DNA from: Diatrype stigma
Lineage: Eukaryota > Ascomycota > Sordariomycetes > Xylariales > Diatrypaceae
Assembly (NCBI GenBank): GCA_022225965.2
Contig: JAKJXP020000037.1
Location: 124,001 to 188,000 of the forward strand
Length of the DNA stretch: 64,000 nt
Direction of reading: 5' to 3'
A program made the position numbers and the translations under genes. The notes beneath the pieces are model-generated. The model made no database searches. It had not been told where the DNA came from and saw nothing but the letters and a program-made list of their open reading frames with translations. Every line of letters begins with the position of its first letter. Position 1 is the stretch's first letter. This document shows, in pieces, positions 12,352 through 24,248 of the stretch.

Positions 12352-14104
12352 ATGGCAAGCCCACCGCCATCTCATAATCCCCTCTCCGACCCGCTGCGTG
12401 TAAGTTACCCTCATCCTTACCCATATTTTTACTCTGCATGTTGCTAAGATTTTGCATATAGATGTTCGTCAAGGCCGATTATGGGTCATTCCAGCAGGAG
12501 TTCACGCAGGAACAAACCCAAGAACCACCTCCCCAAGAATCCGAGCCGAAATTTGCCGCAATTACCGACGACGCTCTATCCCGCATCCCCAGTGATTCTC
12601 CCCCCAAGCGCAAACACAGCGCGAGTTCGTCTGTGGCTACAATCGGTAGCTCGCGCAGTTATTTAGATGACCTTAGCCTAACGTTCTCAGATGAGCGTAC
12701 TGTTGGCCAACATTATGATAACTACTATGGCGGAGTTTGCGACTACGCATCAGCGTTCCGTGATGCTATCAATGACGTGTACAACAGCGTCCCCGGGCTG
12801 ACGCTGTACGATGTCGCAGGGCGCCACGGCTGGGGCATCTCGCGTCACAGGCACAACCAGCCGCAACCCAGTATGCATTTCAGTCATCTGTAAGACGTAT
12901 ATGAATTCCGAAGTTCGATAGCTGACCCCACATGTTCGTTACAGCGAACAAGATGCAGATGATGTACTACTACCACACGCGACGCAAGGGGGCCGACGCT
13001 GTGCGTGCGACGCGCGAGGCCGTCGAGCTGCGCATCCTGAGCCTTCTTGACGACCTGGGCGATCTGCACGCCGCCGCTATGGTCAACCGCTCCTTCTATG
13101 ACACGTACAAGAAGAATGAGCTGCTGCTGATGCGCGGGATCTTGAAGAGGGAGGCGATGAGGCGGCGGAGCGATCCGTCGTCGCTGGTGTCATCATCGTC
13201 GGCGAGGATGGGGAGGGCGGGGAGGCCGCCAACTCTGGCGGTTGGTGCGGTAAGAGATGGTGGTGGTGGGTATTGGCGGAAGAGTTTCGAGCCCTATCAG
13301 CAGCAACAACTGCATCGGCCATATCCCCAGTCTGCAAATATAGAGGCGATCTTCCCGGCGTTGAACAAAAGCAGCGCCCGCATTTCTGCTGTAGGAGAAG
13401 GGATTGCGGCATCGGTGCCAGCGGATGTTCCGGTCAGCTATTTTGAGATTTCTGACGACAGCGAAGAAGATAACGAAGACACCGGTGCCGACGCCGACAC
13501 CGATGCCGCCGAGTGCAGTTATAACGACAAGAGGGAAGGTGAAGAAGAAGAGGGAGAGGAAGAAGGAGAGGAAGAAGGAGAAATGGGCGAAGATGCAGTA
13601 GTTGGCAGGGATAGAACTTACAACCAGGAAAACGAGCCCTTGGCGACAAAATCCATGATCCCGAAGAACGGTAGCGACTCAGGCTCAAGCTCAATCAGAA
13701 TGGTGACGCGCGAAGAAGCAGAACAGATTCTCTGGCCGCCGTCACTACAGCAAGGCAACACTAACAATAGAAGCAACGGCACACCGTCGGCCCCATCCCC
13801 ACGCGACTTGGTCCGTCCACCTTCGTACACATTCGCCGCAACTACAACGACGATGCCAATACAACAAAAGGGAGGCCAAGAGGTCCGACGAAACTGTGAG
13901 CCACACCTACAACAGCAGGGAAGCTCTAATGCTGGCCCTGGAGGCAGGGAGAAGTTTCTGAGCGGCAGCGGCGGCGGCCTCGTTTTCGCGGAACACAAGA
14001 GCCTGCTGCCGGACGAGAATAAACACCTCCGCGAGACGTACGAACGGCTCGTTGGTATACACGTCGACGAGCCTGCTGCTGCGGGGAGTTTCGTGGGGCG
14101 ATGA
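12352..14104 (+). CDS. F-box-like hypothetical protein (3 exons)
   Basis: Frame continuity gives exons 12352-12399, 12462-12870 and 12945-14104 (538 aa). The second intron uses donor GTATGC, because the nearby GTAAGA at 12890 would put the downstream exon out of frame. Residues around 160-205 (EAVELRILSLLDDLGDL, then HAAAMVNRSFYDTYKK) resemble the F-box-like segment of filamentous-fungal proteins. A Glu-rich acidic run lies near residues 345-370. The C-terminus keeps a helical block (LLPDENKHLRETYERLVG). F-box proteins act as SCF ubiquitin-ligase substrate receptors; that role is only inferred. The gene follows the BTB-like gene on the same strand. Confidence 0.55.
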
Positions 14105-14612
<508 letters not shown>

Positions 14613-14628
14613 AAGCCCCCTATTTAAT

Positions 14629-16141
14629 TTATACCCCCTGCGCCTTCAAAAAATCGAAAATCATCTCGAACGCCTGCGGCGCGATCTCATGCAAGTTCAG
14701 GTCGTGACTGTGGGCAAATAGGAAGTCAGTATCAACCAAGTCCGCTTGACATGTTCTCCCACCAACCACACACAACATAGGAAGAAAAAACTCACCCCGC
14801 GGGAAGGTCATCAACGACCTCAACAGCCTTCGCGCCCGCGAACAAGCCCCTCACGGCATCCAGCACACCGACGCAGTTGCCGCCGCAGGCCGAGACGTCG
14901 AACTGGCCCTGGAGGACGAGGACGGGTGCGGTCACGCCGTCGAAGGCGACGGCCGTGGCGAGCAGCGACGGCAGCTCGCCGACGGCGAACGGCTCGCTGC
15001 CCACGGCGTGGGCCCACTCAGCCGCCCGGCGCTCGAAGAGCCCCGCCGCGAAGTACGCGTACGTCTCGGCGTACAGGTCCGCCGCGGCCAGGTACCCCGG
15101 ATCCAGCGCGCCCCACCGGACCGGGTCCTGGAGCCGCGCGACCCGGAATCCGGAGCCGGCTACGAAGGGCCCGAAGTACGAGAAGTTGCCGCTGAACCCC
15201 GTCAAGACTACCGCGTCGACGGAGGATGCCGATGCCGATGCCGATGCGGCCGAGAGGTACGCCCCGTAGCTGTGGCCGACTAGCGCGACTTGGCTCGCGT
15301 TGCGCGAGCGGCGCGCGTAGTCGACTAGCGAGTCGAGGACGGCGGTCTCGACTTGGAATTGCGCGTCGTCGAGGGCGCTGACTCTGGTGAAGGGTGTGGA
15401 TCGTTAGATGGTTGTTTACTTGTACACTAGGTACTACTACACAAGGACGTTTGAAGGGGGGAGATTGGGGAGGGGCGTATGAGGCGGGGGGGCAATTTCA
15501 TACTTGGATGATGAACCAACGCCGATGCGGTCGTAGCTGAGGACGGAATACCCGGCCTTCACCGCAGCATCGACGAAGCTGTACTTCTCGGCGCCTTCGA
15601 AGGTTGGGCGCCAGTACCTATGAAACACCGATTAGTTGAGAGACCTCCCGACTAGAGGTGCATACATTTGCCTACTACGTACAATTTCGACTCAATGATA
15701 CCGTGCGTCAGCACCAGAGTAGGACCCCCGGTCCCGCAAAGAGTGGCGCCGATCATATAGGTGCTGTTTACGGGCCCGGGTGTCGTGCCAGCGATGGGGA
15801 GCGGGGCGTCAGGGAACCCAGAGTCGCGGCGGGTGAGGTTGAACGTGAGCGAGGCAGCATCCCAGTCATCGTTCACCGTTGCCTGTTTCGAAGATCGAGT
15901 CAGCCAGTCAGCACCCTTTCCGATGAAATGCTAGGTAGAGGGAAGAATACTGTGAGGAAGTATTAGCCGCATGTAATTCCGGAATAGGGGAGGGGGGTGG
16001 GGGGTTCATACCATTCACTATGAAGCGCGGCACCGAGACAGATACGGGTATCTGCACTTCCTCGCATACTGGCGAGGTGGGATATGGCCTAGCGAGGGCA
16101 CATCCTATGGCTAGGCTGACTGCAATGATGTGCTTGTACAT
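14629..16141 (-). CDS. Secreted alpha/beta hydrolase (5 exons)
   Basis: Predicted extracellular serine hydrolase of 367 aa. Exons (minus) are 16141-16019, 15882-15683, 15617-15504, 15383-14796 and 14707-14629; phases match at every junction, with introns of 136, 65, 120 and 88 nt. Residues 1-18 form a signal peptide (YKHIIAVSLAIGCALA). The fold is marked by LVLTHG (oxyanion region), the strand/turn VLSYDRIGVGSS and the nucleophile elbow GHSYG with S184. D308 (GQFD) and H343 (AGHDLN) fit the acid and base of the triad. The first intron uses donor GTGAAT, since the neighbouring GTATGA would force a stop. Substrate unknown; resembles fungal AB-hydrolase-1 proteins. The stop codon lies only 17 bp from the gap, so the 3' UTR is missing. 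Confidence 0.85.
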
Positions 16142-18461
16142 GATGACCGAGATGAGATAGAGTGGCTTGCTGGTGTGTCCTGGGAAACAACATCCCCAGA
16201 GACCGCGTTCTCACGAGCCCCTTTATGTAAGTTCGCAGGACTGGGGGTGTTCGTTGTTGCATGGCAGCCATGGATGCTGCTTAGGAGAGCAGCACCGGTT
16301 GAGAGGGTACAGAATCGGGCAAATGTGAGTCCTCATCTACGGTCCCAATGAGTATGCCCATATCGTCGAAGCAACCGCCCCTCAATCCCCTCTGCCCCTG
16401 TTTCCCCGTACGTGCTCAGGTTAGTATATAAGCTAGGTGTTACCTGCTGGGCGTCTTGGTAATCGGGCCCGCGTTCTTCCCATAGATTGCTGAGTGAGCA
16501 ATGTAGAAGTCGCAATGCCATTGGCCAATTCCGGGGAAATAGTGAAGACCCAAAGGCTTACATAAAAATACAAGCCGCTGTCAGCTATATTTAGCATACC
16601 TAAGTATTATCGTCCTTATCAGCTTGCGGGACAAAGGCTGAGCTAGCCCAAGCGTTCTCAATGCTGACACCATCATCTAATCAATCGCGGTTGAAAACCC
16701 GCATCGTGGAATAGAGCCCCCTGTTGTTGCGAAGTGGGTAGGATGCGTTGGAGTGGACCTTGGGGCTGAATAGAAATCCATGTAAGGCTACCTTGGCAGA
16801 GGTTAAGGGGTGGAAGAAAGGTCTTCATGAGTATGGACTATAATCTCGAAGTCTAACAACACCCCGCCTCTGTGGATTTGTTTGAGATGGAGTCACTTGG
16901 TTTTTATATATATAAGAGGAACCTATAGTTACATTCTGAGTATGCCTATAGCTTATAGGGCCTATATAGTTGTTAGGGCTGTTTTCAAGACACGCATATT
17001 ATACGATTGATATACGTTTCATGAGGAGCATGATAAAATCAGAACAGCGGGTACCTTATACTAATTCTACATCGTTGTCTCGTCGTGAACACCGGGTTGA
17101 TCATTTAACGGCTTCGACTACTTCCCGCGTCCCAATACCATGAAAGCGTTCATTGTATAAACTCTTACCAAAGAATGATGAATACGATGTCTCGACGGTG
17201 TTGAGTCTATGCACGATCGAGCTCCTGCTCACTATGCGGTTTTATATATAAACCTGATGATTCATAATATGATGGAATGCTAGATTAACTCATCATGCTT
17301 AAGAAAAGATGGTAAATGTTTAAGAAACCAAAATGCGCCGAGCAGAACAGTCTGCTGCTATGTTGTTGTAGCAGAAAGCTATTACGCGCCTTTTACTAGT
17401 GATGAATCTAGAAGTTCGCACGAGTCGTGGCTGACGAGGATATTTGGTGGTGAGTCGAGCTATGAGCAAACTAAAGATATCGCTAGACTAGTGTCCGAGT
17501 CGATGCCACACAGTCGGTGGCGCCGAGGGGGAGACCCGAGAAGCACCCAAATCTGATAGTAACACCTGAACTCAGTATAAATGTAGATACCATATACCAA
17601 GTATCTTGGGAACAGGGACAATTATCCCTCGCTTGTGGCTGTCTGGCTGTTTCGTCGATATATCACACAGTCCAGCGGACATTATTCCGATATCGCGAGA
17701 TTTTTATCTAAAGGTGTGAAAGCGTTGTGATCGAATCCAGCCAAGTCCATGCACGCCCCTGGAGACCCTGGAACATGCCGCTAGAGGCAGGCGATAAGGC
17801 CGCCGGCCGCCTGCTATGTAACCATGCTGTATGCTGTATGCTGTATGTTGTATGCTGTATGCTATATGCTGTATGTTGGTTACAGTTACACGACCGCCTC
17901 CGCAGCGATGTGGGGGGCGCTGGAGGGGTCGTTAGATACCTTACGGTTAGCCTATCCGAAGCTTCGGTCTAACTAGGCTCTTGGCAACTGAAAACCCTTT
18001 TCTCCTCTCTTTTTTCACAGCTGAACATCCATCAGCTATAGCTTTAAAGCGCACTTCGCCGCATCCAAATTCGTGATCGCCTTGTCCCTCCCAGCCTCTG
18101 CTTCTTCCCGTCGACCCTTTCCCTTACTGCAAAAGGGTGCTTGCTATGATCATTCCATCGTCTTCGTCAATACCACAGATGCTCTTCTACTTACATCGGT
18201 AATTTCGACGGCAAGCGACTTCCAAGTCTTTGCGCTTGCGTAGGTGACAAAAAGACTTACTCAACCTACATATAAATCGTGCTACATCGCATAGTAAATA
18301 TCGCGGTCGCATCTTCGAATTGGCTAGCCAGGGTTGAATGGGATAGTTCAACTCGTCTACCATAACACCGAATAGTCCCGCTCGCAGACCACTTTCCAAG
18401 AGATCTCTGAGAAAGGGGGTAGCGTCACAGCGTACTTCCGCAGTTACTTCCACAGTTCGAA
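16142..18461. other. Intergenic, no gene seen
   Basis: About 2.3 kb. 16550-17480 is comparatively AT-rich, with TATATATATAAG and CCTATAGCTTATAGG words around 16905-16960. A TGTATGC-type microsatellite lies at 17826-17878. CT-rich sequence at 17990-18130 probably belongs to the transporter promoter. Small ORFs carry no motif. Confidence 0.6.
17826..17878. repeat. TGTATGC-type microsatellite
   Basis: Seven to eight imperfect copies of a 7-nt unit (TGTATGC, with TGTATGT and TATATGC variants). Confidence 0.8.
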
Positions 18462-19679
18462 ATGGACGACTATAGGAAGCCCGTGGTCGGTAATGAGGGC
18501 CCTTCCGTGAACGTGCAGATCACCGGCGGCAGCGGCAGTGACAATGCCAGCGCCGGCGCCCACGGCGCTGCTACGAACGAAGCAGTCGGACAGGGGCTTC
18601 ACCAGATGGAGGCGCGGAAGACGCACTGGTACTCGTACTTGACCACCAAGGAGTTCTGGATCGCCCTGGTCGTGGGCCAGTTCCTCGCCCTCTGCCAGAC
18701 GGCGACGAACACTTTCTCGAGCCTGCTCGCCAACCTGGGCAACTCCATCCCGGCCTTCCAGTCGCTCTTCAACTACGTGCTGCTGTCGCTCATCTACCTG
18801 TCCTACACGCTGTACGTGTACGGGCCCCGGAAGTGGCTCGGCATCCTGTGGCGCGACGGGTGGAAGTACTTCATCCTCAGCTTCATCGACGTCGAGGGCA
18901 ACTACTTCACCGTGCTGGCGTACCGCTATACGAACCAGCTGTCGGCGCAGCTTATCAACTTCTGGGCCATCGTCGTCGTCGTCGTGCTCTCCTTCCTGCT
19001 GCTGCGCGTGCGCTACAAGCTGTTCCAGGTGCTCGGCATCCTCATCGCCTGCGGCGGCATGGGCATCCTGCTCGCCAGCGACTACCTGCAGGGCATCAAC
19101 GCCTACGACGCCGAGAACATGCTCAAGGGCGACCTGTTTGCCCTGCTGGGCGCCACCTGCTACGGCCTGACCAACACCTTCGAGGAGTGGCTCGTCAGCC
19201 GCCGGCCCATGTACGAGGTGCTGTCGTTCCTGGGCCTGTTCGGCATGCTCATCAACGGCGTGCAGGCCGCCATCTTCGACCGCGAGAGCTTCCGCGAGGC
19301 CAGCTGGAGCGGCGCCGAGGGCGGCTACCTGGCCGGCTTCACGCTCGCCCTCTGCCTCTTCTACTCGGTCGTGCCGCTGCTGCTGCGCGTCGCCTCGGCC
19401 GCCTTCTTCAACATCTCCCTCCTCACCGGCAACTTCTGGGGCACCATCATCGGCATCCACGTCTTCGGCTACGCCATCCACTTCCTCTACCCCATCGCCT
19501 TCGTCTGCATCATCCTCGGCCTCGTCGTCTACTTCCTCGCCGGCAGCATGCTCGGCGAGTCCAAGAAGCCCTGGCTCGGCGAGAACCAGGAGCACGGCAT
19601 CGCCGGCGTCGGCACCGCCAAGCGCAAGGCCCTCAACCTGGTTAAGAAGCAGGGATTGGCGGTGGAGAACGCTGTGTAA
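18462..19679 (+). CDS. SLC35F1/F2-type multispanning transporter
   Basis: Intronless 405-aa membrane protein of the solute carrier 35 family F (DUF914) type within the drug/metabolite transporter superfamily. About ten hydrophobic segments start near residue 66 (WIALVVGQFLALCQTATNTF). Family landmarks include the tandem YFTVLAYRYT and QLINFWAI region, GDLFALLGATCYGLTNTFEEWLVS in the middle, and SLLTGNFWGTIIG near the end. The first ~50 residues are hydrophilic and probably cytosolic. The fungal members' substrate is not established, and nothing here decides it. Strong GC bias at third positions leaves long false open frames on both strands. Confidence 0.88.
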   Translation: MDDYRKPVVGNEGPSVNVQITGGSGSDNASAGAHGAATNEAVGQGLHQMEARKTHWYSYLTTKEFWIALVVGQFLALCQTATNTFSSLLANLGNSIPAFQSLFNYVLLSLIYLSYTLYVYGPRKWLGILWRDGWKYFILSFIDVEGNYFTVLAYRYTNQLSAQLINFWAIVVVVVLSFLLLRVRYKLFQVLGILIACGGMGILLASDYLQGINAYDAENMLKGDLFALLGATCYGLTNTFEEWLVSRRPMYEVLSFLGLFGMLINGVQAAIFDRESFREASWSGAEGGYLAGFTLALCLFYSVVPLLLRVASAAFFNISLLTGNFWGTIIGIHVFGYAIHFLYPIAFVCIILGLVVYFLAGSMLGESKKPWLGENQEHGIAGVGTAKRKALNLVKKQGLAVENAV

Positions 19680-20141
19680 CGGGGCAGTACGTACTTGGCC
19701 TTTCAATGCGATTTGCCCTTAAGTGCCATTGCTACTAGCAGCCTTGGATAAAGCTTAAATAATAAAGTACAAATACATCGGGAGCCCGTTCGCAGCCTAT
19801 CGTAACGTGACCTCGTATATCTGTCCAATTATACTCATGTTTAGTACCAGGACTCGCTGGGCTATGCAGGCTTGGAATTAGGTGATTAGCAAAATCGTGA
19901 GTGATGTGTGATCTCACAATATGCCTGAAAACTTTGGCGACCAAGGCACACCGAAGCCACCAAGGTTGGATTCTGTCGAACGCTTCGCCTCAAACCCCTC
20001 AATCTTGTTGATCATAACTACCAGCTGATACCCGCGCGTCCAAATCATTTCTACTCATTTTGCGATCTGCTCTATGTGATCGTCGGTTACGCCATCATAA
20101 TCACCTACCGCACACCGCATTCGGCCTACTGCTATCGAAGG
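19680..20141. other. Intergenic, nothing recognised
   Basis: Short spacer between the transporter and the HET gene; no repeat or RNA gene seen. Confidence 0.6.
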
Positions 20142-22103
20142 ATGGCGCCGCAACCCTTACAACACACGCCTCTTCGCCTGCACCGCGGGATCCGCGTCCT
20201 GGACCTCCTGCCATCGTTCGGGCGGCGCGATGCTTCTATAAGGTGCAAGACCCGGGAGATCGTGCTTGGTGACCCCGATGAGCAATACGAGGCTATATCC
20301 TACGTCTGGGGAGCGCCGGCCGGCGACTGTACCATAGTCTGCAATGGTCAGGACTTGCTTGTCACCCCCAACTGCCGCAAAATGTTACGCCGGCTACGGC
20401 GCTTCCACCGGACCCGGACGCTCTGGGTGGATGCCATCTGCATTGATCAGACCTACACGGGTACGGCGGAACGGAACGAGCAGATCCCGCTCATGGGCCA
20501 GATCTACCACAAAGCGTCGTGCGTGATCGTCTGGCTAGGAACAGGAAACAATTCGTCTACAGTCGTGATCTGCTATGCGCATTTCTTAAACCGCTATGGC
20601 AGGCTACTGCCAGAAATGATCAGATGTCGTACTGACAATCTGGTAGTGCCTCGTAAGTGTATCGATTCTAGTCGATGAGCTGCAAGACCGCACTATACAC
20701 TGGTCGAGGAATGGAACCCCTAATTTTCTAAGCTAGTATCCTATAAGGCCGACTCGCTCCTTAACGATCCTTGGTTCTCAAGGGCATGGACAACACAGGA
20801 GTTTGCTACTTCGAATAAGTGCATCGTGAAGCGTGGGTGCGCTTCAACAGATTGGGAATCGTTGTCCAAATCAACCCGGGATGTGCTTTGGTATACGCTG
20901 AAGAATTCCTCGCTCATTCACAGCCGCATGGTTATATTTGATCTGGTTAGGGAGCGCGAGCTCACATTCGACCCTGACCAAATATATGAAGCTAGGGCTT
21001 GGGACGATCTAGACCCCGGTACGCGACACAAAGATCTCTATCTACTTGGCTGTCTCAGGGGATTCCAATGCACCATCCCACACGACAAGGTTTATAGCAT
21101 CTACTCGATCTTACGCGCAAGTGGTATACTGCTATCGCCACCCGACTATACTAGACCCATTGCCGACGTCTTGGAAGACCTGGCGACATCCTATCTCCGC
21201 GATAGGAAAAGGCTCGATATCTTAATGACCGTACTTCCTTGTAACGAGGGTAGTAAGCTGCCGTCATGGGTACCAGACTGGCATACAGCACCGGATGATG
21301 GTAGCACAATCCTGGATATGTCAGGGGTGTTCTACCTAGATCGCGAAGGCATAAATCACGGTACCCATCTTGGGCCTACAACAAAATCTTTCTCTGCAGG
21401 CAGAAATTCAAGGCATGTGTTTGTGGCATCACCAAGTCTCGGCCGCCTAGTTGTGCGAGCGAAGCATCTAGGAAGGCTTATATATCAAGGAGCCTCTTCA
21501 CGAGCGGAACCGCCAATCTGGAAATCGAAAGACTCGCAAGACTTTATCTACATATGCCGACAATGGTGTCGGAAAGTGGCAGCACTGTCCAATTACCCAA
21601 CAGGCGAAGAGCCTCGATACGCTGCATACAGGGTCATGGCTTTTCATCACTTACTACGTTACTGGGAAATTAATTACGATCATTTCGTGGACTGGTTCGA
21701 TACCATGCTATATCCAAATAGTCGGATTTCTCAGGAAGCTCTAGGTACTCATCTCAGTGGAGCGTCAACTGATCCGACCCGTGCTGTGTGCGAGTTCATA
21801 CGTTCTGGGATAATGGGCGAACCAGACACCCTCGCCAATAGAGTGCTGGAGATTCACGTGATGATCGAGGTTGCTTCCCATTATGCTCTGTTCCTCTTAG
21901 ATAATGGCTATCTGGGCTTAGCATACCGCACATGTCAGGAGGGCGACCAGGTCTTCTTACTAGCGGGTTCGGATTGGCCCTTCGTCCTACGACAGGACGG
22001 AAATGCTTTCCGGCTTGTCGCGCCGGCTTACGTGTACGGAGTGATGGAGGGCCAACTCTGGCCAGAGGATGAAGGTGAGCTGGAGCAGATCACGCTCGTT
22101 TGA
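20142..22103 (+). CDS. HET-domain (heterokaryon incompatibility) protein (2 exons)
   Basis: Exons 20142-20652 and 20737-22103 (625 aa) are joined by an 84-nt GT..AG intron, phase 1. The HET domain spans about residues 49-210: YEAISYVWG, LWVDAICIDQ, NEQIPLMGQIYHKASCVIVWLG and, after the intron, DPWFSRAWTTQE. The C-terminal half (LPSWVPDW, then GDQVFLLAGSDWPFVLR) is typical of long HET proteins and has no recognised effector domain, WD40 or ankyrin array. The family mediates non-self recognition and cell death on hyphal fusion in some fungi; most copies are uncharacterised. An in-frame ATG exists at 20076; I chose 20142 because HET homologues usually begin close to this region. Base composition is less GC-biased than the neighbouring transporter, as expected of an accessory gene. 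Confidence 0.88.
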
Positions 22104-23190
22104 TTACATGCGGAACACTTGGCCATCTGCGCCACCTTCCCACATCTAGGAATGCCATGGTCATAGAGCGACCGCTAAGAGCATCATGGCTGGGCATCCG
22201 AGGGCGCAGAGCTATGGCCGATGAGTAGAATAGGGGAAAGCTCGGGGCCGTGAGAACAGCCCAATCCTCACTCATCCCACGATATCACAAGGCATTTTCG
22301 GACAGATGCATAACGACTATGCATACTCTCATAGAATCGACTACGACCTTGACATCCCAAGCAGATAGCACTCCGGAGAAACGCGCCAATATACGACTAG
22401 ATTATAAAACATGTTCGTTCAATATACCGTTTCATTCTATCACGATAAATAGAGGCCCTAACGTTATTTGATGTGATGGATCACCGAGGAAGGAAAATGA
22501 GGCTAGAAGCTGTACAATGGAAAGGGGTAGAGCATTGTTATATAGATATACGCGCCACTATACATCTCACTTCTGACCTGCTACAATAAACGAGGGAGAT
22601 AGTGCCGGCCTTAGCGAAAAGACATTGGCCATCTACGTCAAGGGATGCATTGTGAAAACAGTGTTGTTATATCTTTTAAATCCGTACTCATACCGGTATA
22701 GGGAGGAAAGTAAATATTTTATTTGTAAACAGGGCTAAAAATAAGTGAAAGAATGGGGTCAAAGATGGTTTTCCTTCCGTATTTCTTCAGTCTCATACTC
22801 GAGCAGGAAACATTGATGAGCGGAATGATCGACAGGCCTGTGCAAGTCGGCAAGCAAGCCCAACACAACCAGAGGATTCTATTGCCAAGTGATAAGAGAT
22901 GTCAACCTCAATATCATGGGTGGAATAACATTTACTTTATAGCGGAGATGTCTGCAGCGACAGAAAGAAAGCAAAATCAGATTTTAGACGCATCACTAGG
23001 AGGGGTTAGGGGTCAGGGGTTAGGGGATGACTTTGGTATCCGCGGCACCCGGTGCGAATGCAAGAGGCGCGAGGCCGCGCTGTGCCGCCTTGGGGCAAAA
23101 CAATAAATCATCATTTCTTTCAATCATCTTCGACTTCAATACTCATGTCTCGCTCATTCTTGACACGAACAAATATAAGTCAGCATCAAA
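22104..23190. other. Intergenic, no gene seen
   Basis: About 1.1 kb, AT-leaning. ORFs of up to 117 aa have no motif. A short GGGTTAGGGGT-like stretch lies at 23000-23030. The upstream region of the reductase gene includes AAATATAAG at about 23171-23179. Confidence 0.55.
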
Positions 23191-24248
23191 ATGGATCCCT
23201 CTATTACTCTCAACGTCTTCCCTAGAGGTAAAATCAACGTCGAACCCCTTGATCTTGTCAATGACTTACATATTAGCAGGCAAACCGATAAAAGGCCTCC
23301 CGTCACGAATTTCCGTTCGGTCATCCGACTCGGCCGCTGCGCTTCATAATGAACTAGCTAAAGCGGCTGGCTGCTCCATACACCGCCTCCGTATCTCGCT
23401 TGGGCGAGACGGTAGTAAAGCCATTGAGAACAATGACAGCACTGTGAAGACAGTTGGTCTGAGTAATGATATGCAGCTATTTGTCAAAGATCTAGGTATG
23501 GGGAAGCGAAACCTAAAGGGCCATTTCCACGACCGATCACAACTGAAATGTCCCATTGAGAGCCGATATGCTGACACCATCATTTTTCCTTCCAGGTCCT
23601 CAACTCGGTTGGCGGACGGTCTATGTCATTGAATACCTGGGACCCCTCGCTCTCCATCCGCTCATATACAGGCTGCGCCTGTCGGATCCTACGCCATCAC
23701 AGACTCTGACTTTGTATATGGTCATGGCACATTTTGTCAAACGAGAGCTAGAGTCGATGTTCGTGCATCGCTTCTCAAACGCCACTATGCCGCTGCGGAA
23801 CGTCTTCAAGAACAGCTCCCACTATTGGATACTTTCGGGTGCCCTACTGGCTTGGTTCAGCTACACACCTTCGGCCCATATCACCACTGCTTCAGATGGT
23901 TCTATGTCTCCCCTAACCTATCTCGGCCTCTTGCTCTTCTTGCTTGGCGTATCTTTGAATACATACATCCACCTGATCCAGCGCTCCCTGCGCCCTGTAG
24001 GAACCACAAAGCGTCAAATCCCAGCTGGACCAGGATTTGCCTGGGTTACATGCCCTAACCATATGTTGGAGGCGTTGGCATGGGCCGGCATCCTTCTCGT
24101 CAGTCGCAGCTGGGCTACAGCCGTATTCATCTTGGTTGCTGTTGCACAGATGAAGCTGTGGGCTAACAAGAAGGAAGCGAGATATCGACGCGAGTTCCCG
24201 CACGCATACGTACCCAAAAGATTTGGGGTAATACCAGGCATCCTATAG
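23191..24248 (+). CDS. Tsc13/TECR-like very-long-chain enoyl-CoA reductase, catalytic Tyr replaced by His (3 exons)
   Basis: Exons 23191-23227, 23277-23495 and 23596-24248 (302 aa; introns 49 and 100 nt). The architecture matches the ER enoyl reductase of fatty-acid elongation: an N-terminal ubiquitin-like region (about 1-85), then VKDLGPQLGWRTVYVIEYLGPL, the core HFVKRELESMFVHRFSNATMP with the expected Lys (K134), membrane helices and a basic end. The motif that is CPNY in yeast Tsc13 and human TECR (proposed catalytic Tyr256 and Tyr248) reads CPNH here, with H241. The usual GE segment in the middle is also altered (GVSLNTYIHL). I infer a divergent paralogue with lost or changed activity rather than the housekeeping copy. 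Next to a HET gene in a less GC-biased stretch. Confidence 0.85.

Noticed and set aside
18444..19706. 420-aa open frame antisense to the SLC35F-type gene, and a 270-aa frame on the plus strand
   Set aside because: Very Glu/Asp/Ala/Val- or Arg/His-rich composition caused by strong GC3 bias of the transporter; the sense frame has clear membrane segments and family motifs.
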